A stretch of 64,000 nucleotides of DNA from Roseiarcus sp963732155 (GCA_963732155.1 CAVSYB010000015.1:62001-126000); one strand, 5' to 3'. Counted from the stretch's first letter, positions 17,230-26,829 are shown. Numbers and translations: made by a program. The notes: generated by a model from the sequence alone, not told the origin.

Positions 17230-18746
17230 CCGCCGCCGAGGTCTTGAAACCGCCGCTCCTGGAGATGCGCAAGGTCGGCAAGGAGTATCGCGGCGTCGCC
17301 GCGCTGAAAGACATCGACTTCGATTTGCGGCTCGGCGAAGTGCACGCCATCCTCGGCGAGAACGGCGCCGGCAAGTCGACGCTGGTCAAGATTCTCTCCG
17401 GCGCGGTCGCCCCGACTCGCGGCGAAATCCGCCTCGACGGGCAGCCGATCCAGATCGCCGGCCCGGCGTTCGCGCGGCGATACGGAATCGCGATGGTCTA
17501 TCAGGAGACCAGCCTCGTTCCGTCGATGACGGTGGCGCAGAATCTCTATCTCGGCGACGAGAAGTTCTTCAACCGCCTGAGGGGCACCTATATCGAGGCG
17601 CAGCAATTCCTGCAGTCACTGAACTTTCCCGTCGATCCGACCGCGACGGTGCTGTCGCTCGGCACCGCCAAGCGGCAGATGGTCGAGATCGCGCGGGCGG
17701 TTCGCCTCAAGGCGAAAGTGATCATCTTCGATGAGCCGACCGCCACCCTGACGCCGGAGGAAAAGCATCATCTGTTCGCGTTGATCGATCGGCTGCGCAA
17801 GGACCAGGTCTCGATCATCTTCATCAGCCATGCGCTGGAGGAAGCGCTCGACGTCTCCGATCGGATCACCATTCTCAGGGACGGCGCCCGCATCATAACC
17901 GCCGACGCCAGGACGCTTTCCCGCGAAGCGATCATCCGCCACATGGTGGGTCGATCGCTGACCGATGAACTCTATGGTCGCGCCGCCGACAGCCGCACGG
18001 TGCGACGCCCCGGAGAAAAAGTCCTGAGCGTGCAGAATCTGTCGATGCAGAACGTCGTGCGGAACTCCTCCTTTTCGATTTTCGCCGGGCAGGTCACGGG
18101 GGTGTTCGGGCTGGTGGGCTCGGGCCGGACGGAAACGGCGCGGATTATCGCCGGCGTCGCCAAGCGCGACTTCTTCCATGGCGGCGACATCCGATTTGAA
18201 GGAAAGTCCGAGCGCTACCGGACGCCGCGCGAGGCGGTGAAGGACGGCATCGTCTATGTCACCGAGGACCGCAAGGGAGATGGCGTCTTCGAGACCATGT
18301 CGGTCGCCGAAAACATCTATATCGGAAAAATCTCGAGCCGCGAGTCGCGCGGACTCGTGGTGAGCATGAACGAGACCCGCGCGCTCGCCGCCGATTGGAC
18401 GAAGAAGCTCAACATCAGGGCGCTGAACAGCGACTCGCGGGTCATCGAACTTTCCGGGGGCAATCAACAGAAAGTGGTCATTGCGAAGGCGCTGGTCCAG
18501 AAGCCCAAGCTGATCATTTTCGACGAACCGACGCGCGGCGTCGACGTCGGGGCCATCGCCGAAATCCACCACCTGATCTCCGCCCTCGCCGACGAAGGCC
18601 TCGCGGTGATCGTCATATCGTCCTACTTGCCGGAAATCCTGAGCTTGTCGGATCGCATCCTCGTTTCCAGACAGGGCCGAATCGTCGAAGAGCTGTCGCC
18701 CGACGAGGCGACTTCCGAAGCGGTGATGTTCGCCGCGGTGTACTGA
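17226..18746 (+). CDS. Sugar ABC transporter ATP-binding protein, RbsA type (two ABC domains)
   Basis: Tandem-ABC ATPase of the CUT2 family, 506 aa. The first domain has Walker A GENGAGKST (residue ~43), signature LSLGTAKRQ and Walker B VIIFDEPTA. The second has the usual degenerate Walker A GLVGSGRTE, an intact LSGGNQQK signature and IIFDEPTRGVD Walker B. ATG 17226 overlaps the preceding stop. This completes an importer with two different permeases and one binding protein. Nothing downstream in the operon; 500 bp of non-coding DNA follow. Confidence 0.93.
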   Translation: MTAAEVLKPPLLEMRKVGKEYRGVAALKDIDFDLRLGEVHAILGENGAGKSTLVKILSGAVAPTRGEIRLDGQPIQIAGPAFARRYGIAMVYQETSLVPSMTVAQNLYLGDEKFFNRLRGTYIEAQQFLQSLNFPVDPTATVLSLGTAKRQMVEIARAVRLKAKVIIFDEPTATLTPEEKHHLFALIDRLRKDQVSIIFISHALEEALDVSDRITILRDGARIITADARTLSREAIIRHMVGRSLTDELYGRAADSRTVRRPGEKVLSVQNLSMQNVVRNSSFSIFAGQVTGVFGLVGSGRTETARIIAGVAKRDFFHGGDIRFEGKSERYRTPREAVKDGIVYVTEDRKGDGVFETMSVAENIYIGKISSRESRGLVVSMNETRALAADWTKKLNIRALNSDSRVIELSGGNQQKVVIAKALVQKPKLIIFDEPTRGVDVGAIAEIHHLISALADEGLAVIVISSYLPEILSLSDRILVSRQGRIVEELSPDEATSEAVMFAAVY

Positions 18747-19246
18747 ACGCTCGCCGGCGCAAAAATCCCCGCCGACCAGGAAGACGACCGGGAAATCGCC
18801 GCTCGCCCCGCCGACGTCGCATTCCGTTTGTCGGTCGGCGTGGCGTCCGAACGCCGATCGGCGTCGCGATCGATTGAATTTCCCACGACGGAAGGGATCA
18901 AACCCCGAAGCCGGGTCGCGCGCCGACGTCTCAGCCAGGATCGTCGCCCGCCAAGCGCGCCCCGAAAGACTTCAAAATGCGCCACCGCAACGCCTGAAGC
19001 AAGAATTGCGGCCGGCGGCGCTCCGCCACGCCACCGGCGATTTGCCCGCGCCTCCTTCAGTTGATAGACGGCCGAGCGTCGCCCACGCCGCTGTCGAATC
19101 AGGCGACGCGCGATTCAGCCAATGAGCAGCGCCGGACGAACGACGCCGCGGAAAAGCGCTGCATCGGCTCCAAAATTTGCCTCCCGCGCATCGCGCTGCG
19201 ATAGACGCTTCGCTCGGTCCCACATGTCAAAGGCGTCCGGTCCTGG
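18747..19246. other. 500-bp stretch without a recognisable gene
   Basis: The region separates the 3' ends of the module C ATPase and the XRE-cupin gene. All short frames are Arg/Ala/Pro-rich, as in shadow ORFs of GC-rich DNA, and none has a ribosome site or family motif. No terminator with a T-run, transposase fragment or tRNA was found. It may be decayed sequence. Confidence 0.55.
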
Positions 19247-19975
19247 TCAGTGAACTTGAGGGGTATTCACCCAGATAATTCTGGTGACCCCGGGCCCGAC
19301 ATTGCGATAGCTGTTGGTGAGATGGTTTTTGAAAAAAAACGAGTCTCCGCTACTGAGCCGGTAGACGGTCTTGTCGATTGTCAATTCGAGCTCGCCTTCA
19401 AGAATATAGCCCAAGGTTTCCCCCTGGTGCGTGATGGGATCGTGCTTTGCGCCGTCGGCTTCGATGACATGAATGTTGCCTTCGAGCAGATTGCCCGCGC
19501 CGAAGGGCACCAGGCGTTCATAGATCACCCCGGAGCCGGCGCGGATCGGATCGGTGGTCGTCACGGGCCGTTCGCCATTGCGTTGCACCACGCCTGGAGC
19601 GCTTGGATCTGACCCAAAAAACGATGAGAGGTCGCGTCCGAGCGCGTCGACGATTCTCTGGAGCATCGGCAAAGAAGGCACGATGTGCCCGGCCTCGATC
19701 TTCGAAATCATGCTCTCGGTGCAATCGGCCTTGGCCGCCAACTCGCGCATGAGCACGCCGGAAAGAATCCTCGCATGTCGAATGCGCGCCCCTATCTGGA
19801 GCTGTTTCACGCTGATCGCCGAGGCTGAGGCGCCCTCTTCGGACGAGCGGGATTTTGCTGGCTTGAGCTTCCTCGAAGGTTCTCTCGGCGACTTGCCGCT
19901 TATCGCGCTCGTGACCCTCTTGCCCACGAATATTCCCTTCTTCGTCGACGTGCCGCCGCATTCTGTCAAATCCAT
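19247..19975 (-). CDS. XRE family regulator with C-terminal cupin domain
   Basis: Regulator of about 242 aa. After a basic, Ser/Lys-rich N-terminal tail, an HTH_3 domain (IGARIRHARILSGVLMRELA, then TESMISKIEAGHIVPSLP) is followed by a cupin (THQGETLGYILEGELELTID; YRLSSGDSFFFKNHLTNSYRN), the architecture of small-molecule-sensing repressors such as PuuR. Start ATG 19975 is in frame and follows the amidase stop by 37 bp, but its ribosome site is weak; an internal start nearer the HTH is possible. As the last gene of the peptide-type ABC/amidase cluster it is probably its own regulator, with a candidate operator at 26781-26799. Confidence 0.88.
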   Translation of the reverse strand: MDLTECGGTSTKKGIFVGKRVTSAISGKSPREPSRKLKPAKSRSSEEGASASAISVKQLQIGARIRHARILSGVLMRELAAKADCTESMISKIEAGHIVPSLPMLQRIVDALGRDLSSFFGSDPSAPGVVQRNGERPVTTTDPIRAGSGVIYERLVPFGAGNLLEGNIHVIEADGAKHDPITHQGETLGYILEGELELTIDKTVYRLSSGDSFFFKNHLTNSYRNVGPGVTRIIWVNTPQVH

Positions 19976-20012
19976 CAAAACCGGCAACCGGCTGGAAAAG
20001 GCGTCGCGTCGG

Positions 20013-21440
20013 TCAATCAGCGGTTGCCCCTGCCCAGGAGCGCGGCGGCCGCAATCGCTCCAAGGCGGCGCAGAGGGATAGCACTTTGAGATCGCCGTAG
20101 TGCGGCCCCATGATCTGCAAGCCGACGGGCCTGCCGTCCTTTGTCGTTCCAACCGGGGACGACGCCGCCGGCAGGCCCGTGAAATTTGCGATCGTCGCGA
20201 GGGGGGCGTAACTCGCGGCGCGGCCGTCGAGATCGAGCGGAAAATCCAGTTCCGCCGGGAAGGCCGCGGTGGCGCTCGTCGGCGTCAACAAGAAATCGAA
20301 ATTCCGCATAAAGCGCCACATCTGATTGACCAGCTTCTTACGAGCAAAGATGGCGGCGGTGAATTGGTCGGCGGTCCATTGGCGCGACAGAACGCTTTCG
20401 AGCGCCGCGCCGAACCGCAATCCCCGCTGCGCCGCCAATCGCCGAAGGGAAACGCGATCGGTGTCGAGAGCGACCAGGGCCTCGAAATGCGGTTGAGGGT
20501 CGTCAAGGCCGGGATGAACCTCCTGCGCCTCGCAATCGAGCAGTCGCCCCAATTCCTTTGCGGCCTTCTCCGCGATGGCGGCGACCTCCGGATCGACGGC
20601 CGCAAAACCCAGGTCTGCGCTGAATGCGATTCGCGCCCCGCGCGGGGGAACAGCGAGAGCGCCCCGCCAATCCTGAGCCTCCAGGGGAACCGAGTGACGG
20701 TCCTGCGGCGCCGGCCCGGCCAGGACCGACAGTGCCAGGGCAGCGTCCGCCGCATTGCGAGTCATCGGACCGATGTGCTCGAGCGCTTCCCAACCTGACG
20801 CCCCGGGCAGCCGTTCGTCCCTGCAGCCGGGATATAGGGGCACGCGGCCCCACGACGGCTTGAAGCCAAACACGCCGCAAAGGGAAGCGGGAACGCGAAT
20901 CGAGCCGCCTGCGTCGCTCCCCAACGCCAGCGGCGTCATCCGCGTCGCCACCGCCACCGCGGAGCCCGCGCTCGATCCACCGGGGCCGAGGCGCGGGTTC
21001 CAGGGATTGAGCGTCGGGCGGAACAAGGCGTTGTATCCGACCGCCCCATAGCCGAATTCCGACGTGTTGGTTTTGCCGAGCACGATCGCGCCGGCGCCTT
21101 TCAGCCTTGCGACCGAAATATCGTCCTCTTCCGGAATGTAATCGGCGTAAAGCGGCGATCCGAACGTCGTGCGCAGACCACGCGTGCAAATCAGGTCTTT
21201 GACGCCGACCGGCGCGCCGGCGAGCGGGCCGACATCTTCGCCGGCGCGCAGGCGTCTGTCGATGCGATCGGCCTCCGCCCGGGCCGAGACAGCGTCGATG
21301 GTGCAAAAAGCGTGGAGACGATGATCGAATTCCGCGATGCGGGCGAGCGAGGCGTCGACGGCTTGCCGCGCGGTCAATCGCCCTTCGCGTATGGCGGCGG
21401 TGAGGTCAACGAGCGACATATCGCAAATTGGGTCGGCCAT
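20013..21440 (-). CDS. Amidase (amidase signature family)
   Basis: Amidase-signature serine hydrolase, 475 aa. The Ser-cisSer-Lys triad is intact: Lys81 in GVKDLICTRG, cis-Ser156 in GPGGSSAGSA and nucleophile Ser180 in GSDAGGSIRVPAS, with the usual 24-residue spacing between the two serines. C-terminal FDFLLTPTSATAAFP and GLPAASSPVG are typical. ATG 21440 is chosen; the frame is open further upstream only because it overlaps the ABC ATPase gene. No signal peptide, so it is cytoplasmic and would hydrolyse an amide brought in by the adjacent ABC importer. The gatCAB partners are absent, so it is not the tRNA amidotransferase subunit. Confidence 0.92.
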   Translation of the reverse strand: MADPICDMSLVDLTAAIREGRLTARQAVDASLARIAEFDHRLHAFCTIDAVSARAEADRIDRRLRAGEDVGPLAGAPVGVKDLICTRGLRTTFGSPLYADYIPEEDDISVARLKGAGAIVLGKTNTSEFGYGAVGYNALFRPTLNPWNPRLGPGGSSAGSAVAVATRMTPLALGSDAGGSIRVPASLCGVFGFKPSWGRVPLYPGCRDERLPGASGWEALEHIGPMTRNAADAALALSVLAGPAPQDRHSVPLEAQDWRGALAVPPRGARIAFSADLGFAAVDPEVAAIAEKAAKELGRLLDCEAQEVHPGLDDPQPHFEALVALDTDRVSLRRLAAQRGLRFGAALESVLSRQWTADQFTAAIFARKKLVNQMWRFMRNFDFLLTPTSATAAFPAELDFPLDLDGRAASYAPLATIANFTGLPAASSPVGTTKDGRPVGLQIMGPHYGDLKVLSLCAALERLRPPRSWAGATAD

Positions 21441-21463
21441 GCCGGCTTGCGGTTCGGCGGAGG

Positions 21464-22291
21464 TCAAAGCTTCGCCTCCGTGGAGGCCGCCGCCCGCGTC
21501 GCAAAGTTCTTGTTTTCGGCCGCGAAGCAAAGACCCGCGGCCTCCTGCAATTGGCGCGTGTAGGTGTGGGTCGACAATCGATAGAGTTCCAACGCCGACG
21601 CAATGTCGACGATTTCGCCCCTCAACATCACCGCCACCCGGCCTCCGACGTAGCGCGCGGCGGCGACATCGTGCGTGACGAACAGCGCCGCGAAGCCAAT
21701 TTGTCGCTGCAGATCCTTGATCAGGTTCAAGACCTGGGCCTGAACCGATACATCGAGCGCGCTGACCGCTTCGTCGAAGACGATGAATCGCGGCGTCGTC
21801 ATAAGCGCGCGCGCGATGGCGACGCGCTGTCGCTGTCCGCCTGACAGCTCGTGCGGATAGCGGTCGGCCACCGACAAATCGAGACCGACGCGCGCAAGCA
21901 TCGCAATCGACCTCTGGCGAGCTTCCTTCGACGAAGTCCGGGCGCCGATCATCAGCGGCTCGGCGAGCGAAGCGCCGACCCGGCGCCGCGGGTCGAGAGA
22001 GGATTGCGGATGCTGCAGGACGGCGGAGAGCCGTCCGCGCAGCTTGCCGCGTAGCGACGAAAACGGCTGCCCCTCCAGAAGAACACGACCGCTGGTCGGC
22101 GCAACCAGTCCCAGGCACAAACGGGCAAGCGTCGTCTTGCCAGAGCCAGATTCGCCGATCAGCGCCAGCGTTTCGCCGCTGTCGATTGCGAGATCGACCG
22201 ATCTGACAGCATCGACGCGACGGCCGGCCCATGGCCATCCGCTGGAATAGGTCTTGGTGACGGCTTCAAGGCTGACGGCGGCGTCACCCAC
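21464..22291 (-). CDS. Peptide-type ABC transporter ATPase (OppF/DppF type)
   Basis: ABC ATPase of 275 aa with Walker A GESGSGKTTLAR, signature ELSGGQRQRVAIARAL and Walker B FIVFDEAVSALD (Glu-Ala where Glu-Pro is more common). Start is GTG 22291, which overlaps the stop of the partner ATPase by 8 bp and has AGGGG about ten bases upstream; the long upstream extension reads through the partner gene in another frame. The C-terminus is shorter than in DppF and lacks the usual Cys-containing oligopeptide domain. It forms a heterodimer with the product of 22284-23258. Confidence 0.88.
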   Translation of the reverse strand: MGDAAVSLEAVTKTYSSGWPWAGRRVDAVRSVDLAIDSGETLALIGESGSGKTTLARLCLGLVAPTSGRVLLEGQPFSSLRGKLRGRLSAVLQHPQSSLDPRRRVGASLAEPLMIGARTSSKEARQRSIAMLARVGLDLSVADRYPHELSGGQRQRVAIARALMTTPRFIVFDEAVSALDVSVQAQVLNLIKDLQRQIGFAALFVTHDVAAARYVGGRVAVMLRGEIVDIASALELYRLSTHTYTRQLQEAAGLCFAAENKNFATRAAASTEAKL

Positions 22292-23258
22292 GGCATTGAC
22301 CCCTGGAAGCGAGAATGTCCTCGGCGTGGTGGCACGCAATATCGCGATGCGCCAACGGGCGCACTTCAGGGCGCTTTGCGAAGCATGGCTCCGTCGCATG
22401 GGCGCACCTGGGGGCGAACGCGCAGTATTCGAGCCGCCGATCGAACGAAGCCGGCGCGCCCCTTATCGGTTCGAGCCGGTCTCCGGGCGCCTCGCGACCG
22501 ACGGCGGCGCGCAACAGCGCGGCCGTGTAGGGGTGGAGCGGCCGATCAAGAACCGTGGCCGTGGCCCCGATCTCTATGATGCGGCCCGCGTACATCACCG
22601 CTATCCGGTCCGCGCAGGCGCGGACCGCCAGCAGATCATGGCTCAACAGGATCAGCGCGGCGTTCAGATCCCTGGAGCGAGAGACGAGCAGGTCGAGGAT
22701 CTGCAGCTTGATCGCGGCATCGAGTGCGGCAGTCGGCTCGTCCGCGACGAGGACTTTGGGGCGGTTTGCGACGCCAATCCCGATGGCGACACGCTGGGCC
22801 ATGCCGCCGGAGAGTTCATGCGGATAGCTTCGCGCCACCCGACGCACTTCCGTGAGACCGACGCGCGTGAGAACGGCGTCGACCGCCGCATTGTTCCTCG
22901 GCCCTTCGAGGACGCCCGCGACCTGGGCGCCGATCTTCATCGTTGGATCAAGCGCAGCGAGAGGGTCCTGGAACACGAATCCGAGTTCCGAACGCCGCAG
23001 CGCCCGCAAATCGTCGTCGCCGAGGCTAAAAATCGCACGCCCGCCAATCAATACCTCGCCCGAAACATGTCGGACGCCAGGCACAGGCAACCGGCCGATC
23101 GCCGCCCCCAGAGTGCTCTTGCCTGAGCCGCTTTCTCCAACGATCCCGATCACCTCCGCCGGCGCGACGACAAGATCGACCCCGTCGAGCGCACGCACGC
23201 GACCGCGCCGCGAGGCGTAGTCCATGACGAGTTCGCGAACCTCCAGACCAGGCGTCAT
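22284..23258 (-). CDS. Peptide-type ABC transporter ATPase (OppD/DppD type)
   Basis: ABC ATPase of 324 aa with Walker A GESGSGKSTLGA, signature ELSGGMAQRVAIGIGV, Walker B VLVADEPTAALD and the oligopeptide-transporter C-terminal domain containing three cysteines (CAFAPRCAHATEPC), where OppD/DppD proteins can carry an Fe-S cluster. ATG 23258 overlaps the stop of the permease gene upstream (ATGA). Signature GGMAQR is typical of the D-type subunit. Confidence 0.92.
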   Translation of the reverse strand: MTPGLEVRELVMDYASRRGRVRALDGVDLVVAPAEVIGIVGESGSGKSTLGAAIGRLPVPGVRHVSGEVLIGGRAIFSLGDDDLRALRRSELGFVFQDPLAALDPTMKIGAQVAGVLEGPRNNAAVDAVLTRVGLTEVRRVARSYPHELSGGMAQRVAIGIGVANRPKVLVADEPTAALDAAIKLQILDLLVSRSRDLNAALILLSHDLLAVRACADRIAVMYAGRIIEIGATATVLDRPLHPYTAALLRAAVGREAPGDRLEPIRGAPASFDRRLEYCAFAPRCAHATEPCFAKRPEVRPLAHRDIACHHAEDILASRGQCRG

Positions 23259-24073
23259 TCGAGCAACGGATCGACAGCTTGACGCAAGCCATCGCCCACG
23301 AGATTGACTGAGAGGATCGTCAAAGCCAGCACGAGGCCGGGAACGAAGACCAGCCAAGGGGCGACCGAGAGATACACGCGCCCCTCATGCAACAAAGAGC
23401 CGAGCGACGCGCCCGGCGGTTGCACGCCAAGTCCAAGAAAGCTGACGCCGCTTTCGACGATCATGCCGAACGAGATCGAATAGGCCATCTGAACGATGAT
23501 GGTCCCGAGCACGTTGGGAAAGATATGCACGGCCAGAATTCTTCCATCGCCCGCTTCGGCGATCTTCGCCATGACGACAAAGTCCTGCTCGGCGACGCCC
23601 AGCGTCGCCGCGCGCACCACGCGGATCATGATCGGCAAGGTCACGATGACCACGGCGGCGATCGCGCTCGGGCTGCCGGGCTGAAGTATGGCGGAGATCA
23701 GGATCGCCAGAATGATCGCCGGAAACGAAAACAGCACGTCGGCGCAGCGGGACAGGATTTCGTCGACGGCGCCTTTCATATATCCGGCGAGCATGCCGAA
23801 CAGGGATCCGATGGCGGCGGCGATCAGCACGGCCGCCGTGGAAAGAAAAATCGTCTGGTGGATGCCTGAAATCGTGCGCGCCAGAACCGAGCGACCAAGC
23901 GGGTCGGTGCCGAACGGATGGCCGACGCCGGGCGCCAACAGCGGCGCTCCGTCAAGCGCGGTGGGGCTGCCAAAGATGTTCGAAAACGAGCCGGCGACGC
24001 CGACCAATATCAAGATGACAAGTAGCGACGCGCCAAATTGCGAAAGCAAATCACCGCGAAAGGGGACTTTCAT
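23255..24073 (-). CDS. Peptide-type ABC transporter permease (DppC type)
   Basis: Inner-membrane permease, 272 aa. The N-terminal GHPFGTDPLGRSVLARTISG motif is the diagnostic DppC/OppC segment, and the EAA loop appears as VEQDFVV...EAGDGRILAVHIFPNV. ATG 24073 overlaps the stop of the DppB-type gene. Upstream extension of the frame is the shadow of that gene. Confidence 0.92.
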   Translation of the reverse strand: MKVPFRGDLLSQFGASLLVILILVGVAGSFSNIFGSPTALDGAPLLAPGVGHPFGTDPLGRSVLARTISGIHQTIFLSTAAVLIAAAIGSLFGMLAGYMKGAVDEILSRCADVLFSFPAIILAILISAILQPGSPSAIAAVVIVTLPIMIRVVRAATLGVAEQDFVVMAKIAEAGDGRILAVHIFPNVLGTIIVQMAYSISFGMIVESGVSFLGLGVQPPGASLGSLLHEGRVYLSVAPWLVFVPGLVLALTILSVNLVGDGLRQAVDPLLE

Positions 24074-25035
24074 GCCGGCCCCCTCACGCGGATGCGCGGG
24101 TCGAGCGCCGCATAGAGAAGATCGGCGGCCAGGTTCAGCGAGATGAAGACGGTCGCAGCCAGCAGGACTCCGGCCTGCACGACCGGATAGTCGCGGATCG
24201 CCACCGCCTGCACGAGGAAGCGTCCGGTCCCGGGGATCGTGAAGAGCGATTCGATGACGGCGGCGCCGCCCAGCATGTAGCCGAGATAGATCGCCGCCAC
24301 CGTGACGACCGGTATCGCGGCGTTCTTGACGATATGGCGCCTGATGATCGCCGGCGTCGACATGCCGCGCGCCGTCGCGGCCAGCACCCAGGGGGCGCTG
24401 CGGATCGACAGCGTCGCATGGCGCGAGGCGGTCATGATGAAGCCGACGCCCAGCGCCGCAAGCGCGCACGCCGGAACAAGGGCGGTTTGCAAGTTGCCTG
24501 CCAGATCGGCGAAGGGCGAGATCCACGCGCCGACCCGAAGGCCCATGGGATGGCGGGAAATGACGTAGAGCAACAGGCTCCCGATGACGAAGTCCGGCAC
24601 GCTCATCGCGAGCGACCCGGACAAACGCAGCAAGCCGGGAACCGCGCGCGGCCGGGTGACGAGCGCCGCGACGACGCCCAGCGGAATGCCCACGAAAAGC
24701 GCGATGAACGTCGCCATCAGCGCAAGCTGCGCGGTCACGGGCAGCCGCACCGCGAACTCCTCCGCGACCGGCCGTTGCGACACGAGCGACTGGCCAAAAT
24801 CGCCTTGCGCCGCCTCCCGCACCCATTTCAGATACTGGACCGGCAGCGGTTGATTGAGCCCGAATTTTTCCTCGAGGCTCGCCTTGGCGGCCGGCGTCGC
24901 CTGGGCGCCGAGGAAAACATCCGCGTAGCTTCCGGGCAGCCAATAAATCGCCGCGAATATCAGAACGGTGACGAGCAGCAGCGTGATCGCCGCGCTGGTC
25001 AAACGTCCCAATGCGTATCCCAGAATGCCCTTCAT
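24070..25035 (-). CDS. Peptide-type ABC transporter permease (DppB type)
   Basis: Inner-membrane permease, 321 aa, with the DppB N-terminal first helix, the periplasmic loop ending in DFGQSLVSQRPV, and an EAA-like ARGMSTPAIIRRHIVKNA segment. The final GGAAVIESLFTIPGTGRFLVQAV is typical of the family. It is 22 bp from the binding-protein gene upstream and overlaps the next gene by 4 bp. Together with 23255-24073 it forms the channel of a dipeptide/nickel/opine-type importer. Confidence 0.93.
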   Translation of the reverse strand: MKGILGYALGRLTSAAITLLLVTVLIFAAIYWLPGSYADVFLGAQATPAAKASLEEKFGLNQPLPVQYLKWVREAAQGDFGQSLVSQRPVAEEFAVRLPVTAQLALMATFIALFVGIPLGVVAALVTRPRAVPGLLRLSGSLAMSVPDFVIGSLLLYVISRHPMGLRVGAWISPFADLAGNLQTALVPACALAALGVGFIMTASRHATLSIRSAPWVLAATARGMSTPAIIRRHIVKNAAIPVVTVAAIYLGYMLGGAAVIESLFTIPGTGRFLVQAVAIRDYPVVQAGVLLAATVFISLNLAADLLYAALDPRIRVRGPA

Positions 25036-25057
25036 GTCCCGACAGCCGGCGTTTCGC

Positions 25058-26611
25058 CTAAGCGCGGCCGAACTCGGCGATTCGGCGCAGTGTGTCGTTA
25101 TAACCCTCGTTGGGCTGGACGGCAGCCTTGATGCGATCCGATCGAAAGCCGACCGTCACCGGCTTCGTGACGAGCGGGATCATTTGTGCGCCGTTGTCGA
25201 CCATCGCGCAGATCTTCTTGAGCATGGCCGCTCGTTCGGGCCCGTTCGGCGTTTTGCGTTCGTCGCGAATAAGCGCAGCCAGATCGGGTTCGGAGACGAC
25301 GTAGCCGCCAGTGAAGCCGGAAATGCTGGGCTCCCACCAGGCCGCAACCATGCCGGGGTCCGCATAGGCTGACCAGAAGAACGGACTGGCCTGGAATTTT
25401 CCGGTGACAAAGACGGCGTTGACGAACACCCCTTCGTCGACGACGTTGAGCTCGGCCTTGATCCCGGCCTCGGCGACGTTCTGCTGAATGACCTGCGCGA
25501 TGCGCTGGATGGCTTGGCTGGTCTGAACGACCATCGTGAACGAGAGTCCGCCCGCTTCCTTGACAAGCTGACGCGCTCTGGCGACATCGCGGGAAGGCGC
25601 CGCGGGGCAGCCCTCCTTGAACACCGCGGCGGCGACCCCGGACACCTCGCCCTGGCCGGCGAGCGCGACGTCGCGAATTTGCCGCCGATCGATCGAAAGG
25701 AACACCGCCTCGCGCAAACGCGCGTCCCTGAACGGCGAATCGCTCCATACCGGGTTCAAGGCCAGCGTATAGAGATCGCCAGTTTGCTGGATCACCGTCG
25801 AGACGTTCGGAATGCCTTTCAACAGCAAGGGGGCGTCGGGATTCTCGAAATTGGCGATATCGACGGTCGCGTTCTGCAGAGCGGCCAATCGCGCGCTGTC
25901 GTCGGGAATGATGCGAACGGAAATCTGGTCGAACTTGGGGTAGCCGGCTCGCCAGTAGTGAGGGTTCTTGACCAAGGTCCAATAGTCGTTCTGCTGATGC
26001 GCGGTGACCATGAAGGGACCGGTTCCCAGCATGTCCTTGGACGGATCGAAGGTTCCGGCCGCCAACTCCTTCATGGGAATGATCGCGGTCATGCTCGCGG
26101 CGAGGGACGCCAGCAACGGCGTGAATGGCTCGTTGAGTTCGATCGTGACTGTTTTGGGATCGCTTGACGCGACGCTCTTGATCGATCCCATCTGACTGGC
26201 CCACCATGAACCGTTCTTCGGCGCCACGATTCGCTTGATGCTGCCGACGACGTCGTCGGCGGTCATCGCGCGGCCGTTGGAGAAGGTCACGCCATCGCGA
26301 AGATGGAAAATGTAGGTCGTAGGCGTCGGCGTATCCCAGGACTCCGCGATCCCCGGCTGCACGTCGAAATTATCTCCCATCGACGTCAAAGTTTCATACA
26401 CGAGATATTGAAGCTGCCACGATGAACCGACCAGCGCCATATGCGGGTCAATCATGGTTGTCTCAAGAGACTTGCCCCAGACGAGCACGCCAGGGGAATC
26501 TGCGGCGAGCGCGAAGCGGCTTATGACTGACGAGGCGGCGACGGCCGCCGTTGTCTGCAACACGTTTCGGCGCGTCCACTGCGCGGACGCTATCGGCCTT
26601 TGCGATGACAT
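25058..26611 (-). CDS. Periplasmic substrate-binding protein, dipeptide type (SBP_bac_5), Tat signal
   Basis: Receptor of the importer, 517 aa. The N-terminus has a twin-arginine signal (WTRRNVLQTTAAVAASSVISRFALA), so the protein is probably exported folded. The mature chain shows the SBP_bac_5 pattern (TMIDPHMALVGSSWQ, LNPVWSDSPFRDARLREAV). Start ATG 26611 is chosen because GGAG lies seven bases upstream (26617-26621); longer in-frame starts at 26623 and 26689 have no ribosome site. It heads the minus-strand unit that continues with two permeases, two ATPases, an amidase and a regulator, suggesting an amide or short peptide ligand. Confidence 0.93.
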   Translation of the reverse strand: MSSQRPIASAQWTRRNVLQTTAAVAASSVISRFALAADSPGVLVWGKSLETTMIDPHMALVGSSWQLQYLVYETLTSMGDNFDVQPGIAESWDTPTPTTYIFHLRDGVTFSNGRAMTADDVVGSIKRIVAPKNGSWWASQMGSIKSVASSDPKTVTIELNEPFTPLLASLAASMTAIIPMKELAAGTFDPSKDMLGTGPFMVTAHQQNDYWTLVKNPHYWRAGYPKFDQISVRIIPDDSARLAALQNATVDIANFENPDAPLLLKGIPNVSTVIQQTGDLYTLALNPVWSDSPFRDARLREAVFLSIDRRQIRDVALAGQGEVSGVAAAVFKEGCPAAPSRDVARARQLVKEAGGLSFTMVVQTSQAIQRIAQVIQQNVAEAGIKAELNVVDEGVFVNAVFVTGKFQASPFFWSAYADPGMVAAWWEPSISGFTGGYVVSEPDLAALIRDERKTPNGPERAAMLKKICAMVDNGAQMIPLVTKPVTVGFRSDRIKAAVQPNEGYNDTLRRIAEFGRA

Positions 26612-26780
26612 TGAATTCTCCATGGAAACCAGGTCGGCAGGAGCCTGCAATTGTTTGATCATGTTACTTGAACGATAATCACCTAACAAGAATTATGCCA
26701 ACTCGCCCCGTTCGAAGCAGCGCCAAGTTAATTATTTGATATCATTTACTTAATGTATTTTTTTGCTCCATCCGCCATCG

Positions 26781-26799
26781 TATTCAAGTTGCTTGAATA
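26781..26799. promoter_or_regulatory. Palindrome upstream of the peptide-type ABC operon
   Basis: Perfect inverted repeat TATTCAAG-TTG-CTTGAATA in an unusually AT-rich 150-bp segment upstream of the binding-protein gene. A further CTTGAA half-site occurs at 26667-26672, closer to the start. It is a plausible operator for the XRE-cupin regulator of this cluster. The palindrome is seen; the regulator assignment is inferred. Confidence 0.45.
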
Positions 26800-26829
26800 T
26801 GCTCAATCATTGGGCTGAATCGCGGCGCC

